A stretch of DNA of 54,295 nt from Candidatus Saccharibacteria bacterium UBA5170 (GCA_002413425.1 DHWY01000003.1:252131-306425), one strand, 5' to 3'. Positions 19,993 through 29,936 are shown, numbered from the stretch's first letter. The notes: a model not told the origin generated them from the sequence alone. A program made the numbers and translations.

Positions 19993-22475
19993 TTATCTCT
20001 GTCAACTGGTTAAAAAAATTCACAGACATCGATTTATCGATTGACGAACTGACGACCTTAATCGGTGCTCGTTTGGTGGAAATAGAAAAAGTTATCGACC
20101 TTGGAGCAAAATACAAAGAGGTCATTGTGGCTAGAGTTGTTGAGTGCGCGCCGATTGAAGGAACTGACCATTTAAACTCTACCAAGATTGATGACGGCGG
20201 TGTCCGGAAAGACGTCAAACGTGACGAAAACGGACTGATACAGGTAGTGTGTGGTGCGCCGAATGTCCGCTCGGGAATGCTCGTTGCCTGGTTGCCAGCG
20301 GGATCGACGGTCCCAGAGACGTTTGGTGGGCTTGAGCCGTTTGTGCTTAGTGTGCGGGATTTGCGGGGTGTGATGAGTAATGGAATGTTGGCCAGTGCCA
20401 AAGAGCTCGATTTATTTGATGATCATACTGGTATTCTCGAGATCGACAAAGAACTTGAAGCCGGCGCGAGTTTTGCGGCTGCTTACGAATTGAATGACTA
20501 TCTGCTTGATATTGAAAATAAATCACTAACCCACCGCCCCGACGCTTTTGGCGTGATAGGTTTTGCCCGAGAAGTCGCTGCTATTATCGGTAAAGCGTTT
20601 ACGACTCCTGAGTGGTTGGCTAATACCCACCCCATCTTTGCTGCCAAGGACGGCGCTGTTCAATCGCCAACGGTTACTATCGATGATCCTAGCTTGTCTG
20701 CTAGGTACCAGGCGATTGTACTGGGCGGCGCAGACAATACGCGACAATCACCGCTTGAAATTAAAACCTACTTGGCTCGGGTTGGTGTGCGTCCGATTAG
20801 TGCGGTAGTCGATGTGACTAACTATCTGATGATGCTGACAGGCCAACCGCTTCATGCCTTTGATTATGACAAACTCGTGGCTGTTTCGGGTGGTAAGCCG
20901 ACGATTCATGTCCGCGCCGCCAAACAGGACGAAACGCTGGAATTACTTGATGGTAGAATAGTGACGCTTAGTCCCGAGGACATTGTGATTGCAGCTGGCG
21001 ACATTGCGGTTGGTTTGGCTGGTGCAATGGGCGGTGCCAATACAGTGATTGATGCCAGTACGAAAAACATCATTATTGAAAGTGCTACGTTTAATCTGTA
21101 CAAACTGCGGGCTACGCAAATGCGCCACGGCATATTTAGTGAAGCAATTACCCGTTTCACCAAAGGTCAACCGGCTGAATTAACGGCTCCTGTGCTGGCA
21201 GATGCTATCCGTTTACTTGGTGAGTGGGCTGGAGCAAAAGTCGCCACTGGCGTCTGTGAGGCGACGGGTATGACGATCGAAACTCCGTCGATTACCCTTA
21301 CCACTGAGCGCGTTAATGCTATCCTTGGAACGACATTTACGACCGATACTGTCGAGCAGACTTTGCGCGGCGTTGAATTTGCCGTAAGAGTTGATGATTC
21401 GACATTGGTTGTTGAACCACCGTTTTGGCGCGGTGACATTCATATTAACGAAGACATTATTGAGGAGATTGGTCGCTTGCACGGCTTTGACGCAATTATG
21501 CCGACACTTCCAACACGAGATTTTAGTGCAGTTACTCCTACTGGATTTGATGAACTGCGCACACATGTGCGTAAAGTGCTTGCACGAGCCGGTGCGAATG
21601 AGGTATTAACCTATAGTTTTGTGCACGGCGATGTTCTGAAAAAAATTGGTCAAAAACTCGAGGATTCGTACCAGATAACCAACTCGATTAGTCCGGATTT
21701 GCAGTATTATCGCCAAACATTGACCCCAAGCTTGCTTGGCTTGCTCCATCCTAATGTGAAGCAAGGCTATGATACCTTCGCTCTTTTTGAAGTTAATAAA
21801 TCACACCCAAAATCGCTTGGATTAACTGATGAAAACGTCCCTATTGAGGCGGATATGATTGCGCTGACAGTAACGGCCAAGAAAGCTCAATTTGGCGCAC
21901 CGTACTATCAGGCCAAGAAACTGCTCGATTACATGGTCAGCTCGCTTGGGTTAACCTTGACGTACACGCCTATCGAACACGACCAAAATTCTGCCTTGAG
22001 CGCGCCATTTGAGTATCGTCGAAGCGCACTGGTACTCGACGCTGCTGGCACGAGCATCGGTATCGTCGGTGAGTACAAAAAGAGCGTGAGCAAAGTATTT
22101 AAGCTTCCCATATATAGTGCTGGGTTCGAAATCGAATCAGTCAAATTATATGAAGCGGTGCAACGTCTCGGCAATGGCTACACGCCACTGAGTCGGTATC
22201 CAAGTACGGAACGTGATATCTGTTTCCAGGTAAAAAGCGAGGTTACATATGGCCAAATTATTGAGGCTGCAACAGCTGTTCTGAAAGATATCGAACTAGA
22301 GACGAACCTTACGCCGGTTGATATTTATCAGCCTGACGACGGGACGATGAAGAATGTCACAATTCGGCTGCGTTTAACCTCACATTCAAAAACATTGACG
22401 GCAGATGAAGTGAATCTGGTAGTTGAAGGTACGAGTCAGAACGTCGTGGCTAAACTTGGGGCAACAATCGTTTAA
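19989..22475 (+). CDS. pheT: Phenylalanyl-tRNA synthetase beta subunit
   Basis: 828 residues. The order is an N-terminal segment (MIISVNWLKKF), the EMAP/tRNA-binding OB fold (about 40-150, VVCGAPNVRSG), the B3/B4 editing domain (about 210-390; VDVTNYLMMLTGQPLHAFDYDK), the B5 DNA-binding-like fold, the pseudo-catalytic domain (VLTYSFVH onward), and the C-terminal FDX-ACB domain (SRYPSTERDICFQV) that binds the anticodon. Full length for the family. ATG overlaps the pheS stop. Confidence 0.96.
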   Translation: MIISVNWLKKFTDIDLSIDELTTLIGARLVEIEKVIDLGAKYKEVIVARVVECAPIEGTDHLNSTKIDDGGVRKDVKRDENGLIQVVCGAPNVRSGMLVAWLPAGSTVPETFGGLEPFVLSVRDLRGVMSNGMLASAKELDLFDDHTGILEIDKELEAGASFAAAYELNDYLLDIENKSLTHRPDAFGVIGFAREVAAIIGKAFTTPEWLANTHPIFAAKDGAVQSPTVTIDDPSLSARYQAIVLGGADNTRQSPLEIKTYLARVGVRPISAVVDVTNYLMMLTGQPLHAFDYDKLVAVSGGKPTIHVRAAKQDETLELLDGRIVTLSPEDIVIAAGDIAVGLAGAMGGANTVIDASTKNIIIESATFNLYKLRATQMRHGIFSEAITRFTKGQPAELTAPVLADAIRLLGEWAGAKVATGVCEATGMTIETPSITLTTERVNAILGTTFTTDTVEQTLRGVEFAVRVDDSTLVVEPPFWRGDIHINEDIIEEIGRLHGFDAIMPTLPTRDFSAVTPTGFDELRTHVRKVLARAGANEVLTYSFVHGDVLKKIGQKLEDSYQITNSISPDLQYYRQTLTPSLLGLLHPNVKQGYDTFALFEVNKSHPKSLGLTDENVPIEADMIALTVTAKKAQFGAPYYQAKKLLDYMVSSLGLTLTYTPIEHDQNSALSAPFEYRRSALVLDAAGTSIGIVGEYKKSVSKVFKLPIYSAGFEIESVKLYEAVQRLGNGYTPLSRYPSTERDICFQVKSEVTYGQIIEAATAVLKDIELETNLTPVDIYQPDDGTMKNVTIRLRLTSHSKTLTADEVNLVVEGTSQNVVAKLGATIV

Positions 22476-22536
22476 CGTACAAGGTTTGCTATAATAGAGA
22501 GAGTAATTTTGAGAGATAGAGGGAGATGTACTGTTA

Positions 22537-23127
22537 ATGGCGTCAAATGATAGAGCACAACGAATTGGAATTTGGATTATTGCGATTGTTATGACCGTGG
22601 GAACGATTGGGTCATTTGTGGTGATTATTCTGTCAAACGATAATCAAAAAATTGATCAAGCTGCGGCACAAGCTACGGCTGCAGAGCAGCAAAAAGCTGC
22701 AACGGCTGCCGCTAAAGAGCAAGCCAAGAGCCTTGAACCTCTCGTAGGATATAGCTCTCGCGCGTTCGACTCAGCGGCGGTTACTACGCTCAAAACAGAA
22801 GTCCTCCAAGAGGGGACGGGTGAAGCAGTTAAGATAACCGATTCTATCAATTCAAGCTATTTCGGCTGGACATCAGACGGCGCTATTTTTGATAGCAGTA
22901 AGAAGAAAGATAAAAGCGATACACCTATTACTTTTCCTCTGAGTGGCGTGATTAAGGGATGGGGTGAGGGCTTGACTGGCGTTAAGGTCGGCAGCGTCGT
23001 CCGTCTGACAATTCCCTCAGACAAAGCCTACGGTGCGACTGGTCAGGGACCGATTCCGGCCAATGCCCCGCTTGAATTTATTGTGATTATTAATAAAATT
23101 GATAATTCGGTTCCAAGTACAAAATAA
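22537..23127 (+). CDS. FKBP-type peptidyl-prolyl isomerase, membrane-anchored
   Basis: 196 residues: an N-terminal membrane helix (about 11-32), an Ala/Gln/Lys-rich helical linker, and a C-terminal FKBP domain (about 85-190). Family marks are the Y-F-G-W-T-S-D-G-A-I-F-D-S strand, V-I-K-G-W-G-E-G-L-T-G (binding-pocket Trp), and IPSDKAYG near the C-terminus. It should act outside the membrane as a protein-folding catalyst. A TATAAT (about 22490) and a GAGGGAG lie upstream. Confidence 0.88.
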   Translation: MASNDRAQRIGIWIIAIVMTVGTIGSFVVIILSNDNQKIDQAAAQATAAEQQKAATAAAKEQAKSLEPLVGYSSRAFDSAAVTTLKTEVLQEGTGEAVKITDSINSSYFGWTSDGAIFDSSKKKDKSDTPITFPLSGVIKGWGEGLTGVKVGSVVRLTIPSDKAYGATGQGPIPANAPLEFIVIINKIDNSVPSTK

Positions 23128-23209
23128 TACAACAATAGCGTCTTGCTAAATGCTGCTTACGCTATATATACTGTAGAAAGCTATTATAAAAAGAAAGTAA
23201 AAGTACATT

Positions 23210-24154
23210 ATGAATGAAGAAATTAAAGACGTTGTTATGATCGGTGCTGGCCCAAGTTCTCTGGCCGCCGCTATCTATACTACTCGTGAAAATATCGGTA
23301 CGGTGCTATATGAAAAAGGCGCTGTTGGAGGCCTCGCCGCTATTACTGACATCGTTGATAATTATCCTGGCTTTCCTGATGGGGTTGAGGGCCTGACGTT
23401 GGCTGGTGATCTCGAGAAACAAGCCAAGCGCTTTGGTGCTCAGATTGAATTTGGTGATGTGTCGGCTATTCGTGACGAGGGCGACGTAAAGGTTGTAACG
23501 GTTGACGGGAGTGAAGTCCGGGCAAAAACAGTGCTGATTGCCACCGGCAGCGACTACAATAAGGTTGGTGTCCCTGGTGAAGCTGAATATTATGGTCGTG
23601 GCGTCCATTATTGCGCGACGTGTGATGGTGCCTTTTATCGCGACAAGCGACTGGTTATCGTTGGTGGCGGTAATTCAGCCGTGCAAGAAGCAATTTTCTT
23701 GACACGTTTCGCGTCTCATATCGATCTGCTCGTCCGGAGTACGATCAAGGCCAGTGAGATATTGCAGCGTGATTTGCAGACATTTGTAGACAGCGGTAAG
23801 ATTACCGTTCACCTTAACACACCGATCAAAGAGATTGTCGCTGTCGATGGCAAAATAACCTCGGTTCAGGCAACTAAAGACGGCGAACTGACAATCGTTG
23901 AAACCGATGGAGTATTTATCTTTGTCGGCCTCAAGCCAAACACCCAGTTTTTGGCTGGCAGCGGTATTGAGCTCGACGAACAAGGTCTAATTAAAACCGA
24001 TAACAAGTTACAGACAAATATCTCCGGAATTTTTGCTAGCGGCGATGTCCGAAGCGGTGCGACTATGCAGATTGCAAGTGCTGTGGGTGAAGGTGCCTCG
24101 GCCGCGCTCTCAATTCGTGAATATATTGACGAACACAAGCATTCTCACGCTTAA
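23210..24154 (+). CDS. trxB: Thioredoxin-disulfide reductase
   Basis: 314-residue flavoprotein that passes electrons from NADPH to thioredoxin. FAD-binding GAGPSSLAAAI is at 13-23, the redox-active pair is C135-A-T-C138, the NADPH Rossmann motif GGGNSAVQEA follows, and the C-terminal FAD contact GDVR-SGATMQIASAVGEGA is intact. Length and order are typical. It converges with the PLD-type gene (2-bp gap). Confidence 0.94.
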   Translation: MNEEIKDVVMIGAGPSSLAAAIYTTRENIGTVLYEKGAVGGLAAITDIVDNYPGFPDGVEGLTLAGDLEKQAKRFGAQIEFGDVSAIRDEGDVKVVTVDGSEVRAKTVLIATGSDYNKVGVPGEAEYYGRGVHYCATCDGAFYRDKRLVIVGGGNSAVQEAIFLTRFASHIDLLVRSTIKASEILQRDLQTFVDSGKITVHLNTPIKEIVAVDGKITSVQATKDGELTIVETDGVFIFVGLKPNTQFLAGSGIELDEQGLIKTDNKLQTNISGIFASGDVRSGATMQIASAVGEGASAALSIREYIDEHKHSHA

Positions 24155-24156
24155 CT

Positions 24157-25143
24157 TTAGATAACAACGTTGCGCAGGAAATCCTTTAACTGGTTAATGG
24201 TGTGAGGATTTTCAGTTTGAAGCGCAATCTCGCGCGTGCCAAGTAGTACTCCGGCATTAACAAAATTATGAGAACCGGTCAGCGCAACTCGGCGCCCATC
24301 GGGCATATCAAAGAGCATGAATTTGGCATGTAAATAACGTGATTTGGTATACAGTGTAGTGTGTCCGCTAAAAAACATTCCAATGCGGATAACGGCCCTG
24401 CTAAGGTTGAAGGCATTTGAGGGTTGATTGAAATAGAGTTGAGAGTTGGTTTTTTTCAAAAGTCCGCTGAGCTTACCGGTTGGGCAATATTGCGATGCCA
24501 AGATAACGTGGGTTGCCTCTGCGGCCAGCTTGCAAGCATGACGATAAATAATTGAATCACCAACAAACCCACCATCAATCAGAACGGTATCATCACCGTG
24601 TTTAAAGCTGTGACTGCGATAAGAGTAGTCGCCGGCATCGGCTCGAGCGAGACGGTGATACTCATCAATCAACTTATCAGCGAGTGTTTTATCGTCAATT
24701 TTGAACATATAGTCATTACACTCGATGCCTTTTTGATATAAATTAACACCACCGAATGAATACACCGTATCATCGATCATACACCATTTAATATGGGTGC
24801 GACCGCTAAAAAGAGTCGCGCGTGATCTTCCGAGCCAGGTGAACTTGACTCCACTCTTGATAAAACGCTTGCTCATGTGGGTGGTTTTACGGGATTGTAC
24901 TGTCCGATAACGAGTCGGAAAGAAAAATCCTCCGAGCTCTCCATAGGTAAATATATCGGCCGAAACTTCAACATCAACGCCGCGCTCGGCGGCTTCAGAG
25001 AGAGCGTCAATTAACTCGTCTGTCGAAGCATCATCGGCAACCACCATAGATAATAAAGACACGCGTGTCTTGGCTAGCCTAATGTGTCGGGCGGCATCCG
25101 TGACGTAGGCAGCGGGGAGTAATAATTTTGGAAAGGACGTCAT
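24157..25143 (-). CDS. Phospholipase D-like protein (two HKD motifs)
   Basis: 328 residues from the chosen start. Two HxK(x)4D motifs are present: HIKWCMID in the first half and HAKFMLFD in the second, followed by GSHNF, the typical Asn-containing turn. Such proteins include cardiolipin synthases and nucleases; cardiolipin synthase is a reasonable guess, but there is no N-terminal membrane region with this start. I used ATG 25143 (MTSFPKLL), which has AAGGAT directly upstream; an in-frame ATG at 25221 overlaps the divergent ppa start and would need to share its promoter region. Confidence 0.8.
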   Translation of the reverse strand: MTSFPKLLLPAAYVTDAARHIRLAKTRVSLLSMVVADDASTDELIDALSEAAERGVDVEVSADIFTYGELGGFFFPTRYRTVQSRKTTHMSKRFIKSGVKFTWLGRSRATLFSGRTHIKWCMIDDTVYSFGGVNLYQKGIECNDYMFKIDDKTLADKLIDEYHRLARADAGDYSYRSHSFKHGDDTVLIDGGFVGDSIIYRHACKLAAEATHVILASQYCPTGKLSGLLKKTNSQLYFNQPSNAFNLSRAVIRIGMFFSGHTTLYTKSRYLHAKFMLFDMPDGRRVALTGSHNFVNAGVLLGTREIALQTENPHTINQLKDFLRNVVI

Positions 25144-25219
25144 ATCCTTACGATTATATCCTGTATGTCGAAAAACTGATATTATAAACAGTAACGTATA
25201 TAACAAGAGGAGACCCACC

Positions 25220-25750
25220 ATGGCAGATTTTAATCAGATTTTAACACCAGGCGACGTCGACAGCGGCATCGTCAATGTTGTTATCGAGATCCCAACAGGC
25301 AGCAGTAATAAGATTGAATGGAACCGTGAAAAGGCAGTTTTTCAACTTGATCGAGTTGAGCCGGCTATTTTTGCCAAACCAACAAACTATGGTTTCATTC
25401 CGCAAACACTTGATGAAGACGGCGATGAACTCGACGCGCTCGTGATAACCGATGAACCTCTGTCAACCGGTATTTTTCTTGAAGCCAGGGTCATTGGTGT
25501 ACTAAAATTCGAAGATGACGGTGAGATTGATGATAAGATTGTTGTCGTACCGGCCGATGATCGTGCTACGGGCGACGCGATTAACACTCTTGGAGATATT
25601 CCAAAGCAAAAACTTGATCAAATTGTGCACCACTTTACTCATTACAAAGACCTTAAAAAGCCGGATAGTACTATTGTGAAGGGCTGGGGTGACGTCGAAG
25701 AGGCGAAGACAATTATCCACGAAGCCATTGGACGTTGGAGTAATCGCTAG
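25220..25750 (+). CDS. ppa: Inorganic pyrophosphatase
   Basis: Family I soluble pyrophosphatase, 176 residues, pulling biosynthetic reactions forward by PPi hydrolysis. Metal-binding core D-E-D-G-D-E-L-D-A-L-V (about 68-78), and upstream IEIPTGSSNKIEWN and NYGFIPQTL are characteristic. GAGGAG precedes the ATG by 8 nt. The next gene starts immediately after the stop. Confidence 0.95.
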   Translation: MADFNQILTPGDVDSGIVNVVIEIPTGSSNKIEWNREKAVFQLDRVEPAIFAKPTNYGFIPQTLDEDGDELDALVITDEPLSTGIFLEARVIGVLKFEDDGEIDDKIVVVPADDRATGDAINTLGDIPKQKLDQIVHHFTHYKDLKKPDSTIVKGWGDVEEAKTIIHEAIGRWSNR

Positions 25751-26542
25751 GTGACGATTGACCGCAAGGTGATTGCTGGGTCACAGCAGCTTGTTGTTGG
25801 CGTGTTTAAAGGCTTTCGGGCTGAGTTGATGGATGCCTACGGTATCATTGAACATAGCCGTAAGGCTGACACGTCACAAGTTACACAGCTCGACATTCGC
25901 GTCGAACAAGTACTAAAAGACCGATTGTCCGAACTTTATCCTGAGTTTGGTTTTCAAGGTGAGGAAACTGGCAAATCTGGCAACGAACAGCGGTTTTGGC
26001 TAGTTGATCCGATTGACAGCACCTCGAGTTTTATTCGCGGACTGCCGTTTTGCACTAATATGGCTGCGCTTGTGGAGAACGATCAGCCGATTGCTGCGGT
26101 GATTTACGATTTTGTCGGTGACGTACTCTATACGGCAGTTAAAGGTGAAGGAGCTTTTCAAAACGAACAGTTAATTCACGTTAACACCAGTCGCTCACCA
26201 GGTAACCTCTTCGTCTATAGTCTGAGTGGTTATAGGCTCGATGATTTGCGTGTGACACTGTCTGAGGTGGGTATGAAATGTTTTTATCCTGTTGGAGCAG
26301 CTGGACATGCGTACGTGATGCTTGCCAAAGGTGAAATTGATGGCGTCGCCGTGCTTAATACGAAAACAAATGCCTACGATAACGCACCCGGCCTACTGTT
26401 AGTGTCAGAAGCGGGTGGCGAGATTGTGTCTTTTGACGGTAAGGACGACATCCATGTCTATGAATTTGTGGCGGGTACGCCAGCAGTGACAGGGCTTATC
26501 AAAGAACACCAAGAAGAGTTCCGCGCACTGATAGGTCGTTAA
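25751..26542 (+). CDS. Inositol monophosphatase-family phosphatase
   Basis: 263 residues with the IMPase metal-binding motifs: G-E-E (about 71-73) and D-P-I-D-S-T-S-S-F-I-R-G (about 86-97). The C-terminal W/GxxxD equivalent is altered (NAYDNAPGLLLVSEAGGEI keeps the Asp and the second part). Family members act on inositol phosphate, fructose-1,6-bisphosphate, PAP or histidinol phosphate; the substrate is not clear. GTG start directly follows the ppa stop. In a pathway with an aldolase but no FBPase seen, FBP could be a substrate; that is speculation. Confidence 0.85.
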   Translation: MTIDRKVIAGSQQLVVGVFKGFRAELMDAYGIIEHSRKADTSQVTQLDIRVEQVLKDRLSELYPEFGFQGEETGKSGNEQRFWLVDPIDSTSSFIRGLPFCTNMAALVENDQPIAAVIYDFVGDVLYTAVKGEGAFQNEQLIHVNTSRSPGNLFVYSLSGYRLDDLRVTLSEVGMKCFYPVGAAGHAYVMLAKGEIDGVAVLNTKTNAYDNAPGLLLVSEAGGEIVSFDGKDDIHVYEFVAGTPAVTGLIKEHQEEFRALIGR

Positions 26543-27210
26543 CTTTTCATAATGGCCATGACGGCATAGCGACCATCTTCTGCGCGCTTGCCTCGTAGAA
26601 ATTCACTGTGTGAGAAGTAACGGACGTCTTTAGTCGTGTCGGTCGGATCATCGGTGATATGTTTGTCGTCTATACCTGCCGAGTGTAGCTGCTCAAAAAC
26701 AACATCCTTGAAAGCTCGATTATTAAATGCGAAAAGTGGATATTTTTCTTGGCCTGGCGCTGGCGTGAGCCATATTAAGAGCTCAGCCGGATCACAATCA
26801 TAATGATGAGCAAGAAACATGACGGATTTATAGGCGCCGTTTTGCTCAAGGCTATGACGGCCTAAGTGTGAAAGCATCAGAATATGATGGGTCTGATCGT
26901 ATATGACTGCACCGACACAATCAGCTAAAGGTAAAAAAAGCGCATGATTATAGTTACGGGTTACGAGAGCATCGGCGGTAATAACGTGGCTGTCAAACAT
27001 ACCATCGCCTTTTTGTGAAGTTGTAATTTCTTTGTAGCGACAATAATCATCGCCTTCGTAGACGACTCTGACTCGAGTGGTACCATGCATCGTAATGTTT
27101 TGAGACGCAAGAAACCTAACTCTATTTTGTATAACTGCTTCGTTAGTCTGATCATTAGCTATCAGCATAGTACCATCGGCAATTGTCGATAGCGCAATCA
27201 ACTCATTCAT
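26539..27210 (-). CDS. Laccase-domain (YfiH/DUF152) protein
   Basis: 223 residues of the multicopper-like YfiH family, known members of which are purine nucleoside phosphorylases/adenosine deaminases or act in peptidoglycan quality control. The conserved metal ligands are in place: the early V-I-T-A-D-A-L-V-T, the LPLADCVGAVIYD cysteine, and the S-H-L-G-R-H-S-L histidines. The ATG overlaps the upstream rsh stop as TAATG, so the two are translationally coupled. Confidence 0.82.
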   Translation of the reverse strand: MNELIALSTIADGTMLIANDQTNEAVIQNRVRFLASQNITMHGTTRVRVVYEGDDYCRYKEITTSQKGDGMFDSHVITADALVTRNYNHALFLPLADCVGAVIYDQTHHILMLSHLGRHSLEQNGAYKSVMFLAHHYDCDPAELLIWLTPAPGQEKYPLFAFNNRAFKDVVFEQLHSAGIDDKHITDDPTDTTKDVRYFSHSEFLRGKRAEDGRYAVMAIMKS

Positions 27211-28757
27211 TATCTGGTTTTTTCACTTTTTTTGCGTTTTGTTTTTTGACGAATAATATTTGCCGCACCTGTAATACTTTTGATAACCCCAAGTTGCTTC
27301 AATTGGGAGCGAAGCTTGTTCCGAGCATGAGTAGTGGTAACCAAATCTTGCCAGGCTGGTCTTGGGAGCGAGAGCTTGCGCGATACCACTTCAACGACAT
27401 CACCATTTTGCAGCTGTTTATCGAAAGGGTGCATTTTACCATTGACGCGAAAACTATAGGCGTGTTTCGCAATGTCGCTGTGCACTAAGTAGGCAAAATC
27501 AAGTGGCAGGGCTCCTTCAGGAAGATTATAGATATCGCCTTTAGGTGAATAGACGAAAATTCGGTTACCAAATAAGTCGATATTTAACTGGTCCTTGGAA
27601 ATATCCTCGTTATTGCCAAGCCGAGTCGCAATGTCTTGTAGTTGGGTAATCCATTGGAGATGGGCGGGTAAAGTAGAACTAATTTTATTTTTTATATAGT
27701 CTTTTGAATTTTTTTGGTCGTGGTAGTGAAAACTAGCCGCCAGCCCACGTTCGGCGTATTCATGCATTTCATACGTGCGAATTTGAAATTCGACAATCTG
27801 CTCAGTAGGCGTAATGACAACCGTATGAAGGCTTTGATAGCCGTTGGGCTTTGGGGTGGCGATGTAATCTTTGATACGACTAATCATCGGTTGGTACATG
27901 GAATGGAGTAGGCCAAGTACTCGGTAGCAATCCTCTTTATTCTCGACCACAATACGCAGTGCCATTAAGTCATAGATATCATCAATATTTCCGTCAACTT
28001 TTTTCAACTTTTTATACAAGCTATAGAGGCTTTTGACACGTCCATTAATCTCGGACTCGATGTGGTGTTTCTTTAGTTCGGCTTCAACGTCGATTTTTAC
28101 AGCCCCAAGTTTGCGCGTACTTTTACTGAGGCGTTTTTTCATTTTGGCTTGGAGTTGTTTAAATTCAATTGGTTTAAGGTAGCTAAAAGCGAGTTCTTCG
28201 ATTTGCATGCGAACACGGCCCATACCCAATCGGTCAGCCATAGGTGCGAAGACTTCAAGTGATTCACGAGCAATCTTGACCTGTTTGTCGGCTGACATAT
28301 ACTGTAGTGTTAAAAGATTGTGAAGGCGGTCGGCGAGCTTGATGATGATCACACGAACGTCTTGGCTAACTGCAATAAGAAGTTTAGAAAGATTGTCTTT
28401 GGTTTGAGGGAGATAGTTGGCAAGGTCTTGCATGCCCGAACGGGCCTGAGATACTTTTGTGACGCCACCGACTAAAAAGGCAACGTCGCCACCGAATAGT
28501 GCCTCGATTTGTTCAACAGTTGCTTCAGTATCTTCGACTGCATCGTGGAGTACGCCAGCCAGGACGCTATCAATATCCATGCCCCATTCAATCAGAATGC
28601 TTGCAACAGCCAGCGGATGAGTAATATAGGGTTCGCCGCTTTTGCGCTTTTGACCCAAATGGGCTTTTGTGGCGAAATCAACAGCATGCTCTAGTTCGAG
28701 AATTTGATCCTCGTCGTAATGAGGAGAGGCTACTTTTAATAGCATTTTCTTTTCCAT
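27210..28757 (-). CDS. rsh: RelA/SpoT homologue, (p)ppGpp synthetase/hydrolase without ACT domain
   Basis: 515 residues from ATG 28757 (AAAGAG upstream); a longer in-frame start at 28820 reaches into the gap promoter region and is less likely. The N-terminal hydrolase HD domain has YITHP (H47) and HDAVEDT (71-77). The synthetase domain (about 205-340) contains YDLMALRIVV, KDYIATPKPNGYQSLHT and EFQIRT. A TGS domain (about 400-460; VYSPKGDIYNLPEGALPLDFAY) follows and the protein ends soon after it, so the zinc-finger and ACT regions of full-length RelA/SpoT are missing. Whether it senses starvation by the ribosome is therefore uncertain. Confidence 0.92.
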   Translation of the reverse strand: MEKKMLLKVASPHYDEDQILELEHAVDFATKAHLGQKRKSGEPYITHPLAVASILIEWGMDIDSVLAGVLHDAVEDTEATVEQIEALFGGDVAFLVGGVTKVSQARSGMQDLANYLPQTKDNLSKLLIAVSQDVRVIIIKLADRLHNLLTLQYMSADKQVKIARESLEVFAPMADRLGMGRVRMQIEELAFSYLKPIEFKQLQAKMKKRLSKSTRKLGAVKIDVEAELKKHHIESEINGRVKSLYSLYKKLKKVDGNIDDIYDLMALRIVVENKEDCYRVLGLLHSMYQPMISRIKDYIATPKPNGYQSLHTVVITPTEQIVEFQIRTYEMHEYAERGLAASFHYHDQKNSKDYIKNKISSTLPAHLQWITQLQDIATRLGNNEDISKDQLNIDLFGNRIFVYSPKGDIYNLPEGALPLDFAYLVHSDIAKHAYSFRVNGKMHPFDKQLQNGDVVEVVSRKLSLPRPAWQDLVTTTHARNKLRSQLKQLGVIKSITGAANIIRQKTKRKKSEKTR

Positions 28758-28834
28758 CGTACTCTTTAGTATACGACAAATTAACGATCCAGGCCAAGGA
28801 CACTGTCGTTTATGTATCATCCGGCTATATTTTT

Positions 28835-28864
28835 TTGTACTTTCAGATGTCGGCAGTATATACT
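28835..28864 (+). promoter_or_regulatory. Promoter of gap
   Basis: TTGTAC (28835-28840), 18 bp, TATACT (28859-28864); the start would be near 28871 and the mRNA has GAAGGAG (28891-28897) before the gap ATG. Confidence 0.6.
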
Positions 28865-28907
28865 AGTCACTAGATATGCTAATGCTTATAGAAGGAGTGG
28901 GAATTTC

Positions 28908-29924
28908 ATGAGCCAAACAAAGATTGGAATTAATGGGTTTGGTCGTATTGGCCGAAACGCCTTTAAGATTGCTTTTGAGCGAGACGATGTAGAAATTATC
29001 GCGATTAATGATTTAACAGATACAAAAACGCTGGCCTATTTATTGAAACACGACAGTAATTACGGCACCTATCATCATGAGGTTGGATTTGACGAGACGG
29101 GAATTGTCGTCAACGGTACGCATGTTAAAGTACTTGCCGAGAAAGATCCCGCTGCTTTACCTTGGGGTGAGCTTGGTGTCGAGCTGGTGATTGAATCGAC
29201 TGGTCGTTTCACTGCTAAAGAAGATGCCGAACTACATATTAAAGCTGGCGCAAGGCGCGTTGTTATCAGTGGTCCCAGCAAAAGCGATGGTGTCGATACG
29301 ATTATCCTTGGTGCCAACGAAGATTTGATCGAAAGCTCAAGCGAAGTCATTAGCAATGCTAGTTGTACGTCAAACTCTCTTGGGGTCATGATGGCAATAT
29401 TGGACGCGGAGTTTGGTGTTGAGAAATCACTCCTCACGACCGTTCATAGTTATACCGCCAGTCAAGCTCTGCAAGACGCACCCAGTAAGGATCTTCGTGA
29501 AGGCCGTAACGCGGCTGAAAATATGGTCCCCACCACAACTGGTGCGGCAATCGCTGTTACAAAAGTTTTGCCACAACTTGTGGGCAAGTTTGATGGTCTT
29601 AGTATTCGTGTTCCAACGGCAGTAGTTTCGATTAGCGACATTACAGTCCTTCTGGGTCGTGCCACGACGGTTGAAGAAATTAACACTGTCTTTAAAAAAG
29701 CTGCCAAAGAGCCATTTTACCAAGGTATCCTAGGGGTTAGTGACGAACCACTTGTCAGTCGAGACTATATCGGCGATAGCCACTCAGGTGTCGTTGATCT
29801 CTTGTTGACAAAAGTAGTGGGCGGCAACCTCGCCAAAATCATGGTCTGGTACGACAATGAATGGGGCTACAGCAACCGCCTCGTCGAATTGGTCGCAGAT
29901 ATTGGACGAACCTTGCACAAGTAA
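28908..29924 (+). CDS. gap: Glyceraldehyde-3-phosphate dehydrogenase
   Basis: Glycolytic enzyme oxidising GAP to 1,3-bisphosphoglycerate; 338 residues from ATG 28908, which has GAAGGAG 10 nt upstream. NAD-binding GINGFGRIGRN begins at about 8; the catalytic Cys is C153 in S-N-A-S-C-T-S-N (usually CTTN). The substrate-binding pattern S-Y-T-A-S-Q-A-L-Q-D and the C-terminal WYDNEWGYSNR are complete. It starts a run of sugar-phosphate genes. Confidence 0.96.
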   Translation: MSQTKIGINGFGRIGRNAFKIAFERDDVEIIAINDLTDTKTLAYLLKHDSNYGTYHHEVGFDETGIVVNGTHVKVLAEKDPAALPWGELGVELVIESTGRFTAKEDAELHIKAGARRVVISGPSKSDGVDTIILGANEDLIESSSEVISNASCTSNSLGVMMAILDAEFGVEKSLLTTVHSYTASQALQDAPSKDLREGRNAAENMVPTTTGAAIAVTKVLPQLVGKFDGLSIRVPTAVVSISDITVLLGRATTVEEINTVFKKAAKEPFYQGILGVSDEPLVSRDYIGDSHSGVVDLLLTKVVGGNLAKIMVWYDNEWGYSNRLVELVADIGRTLHK

Positions 29925-29936
29925 CGTTATAGCGCT

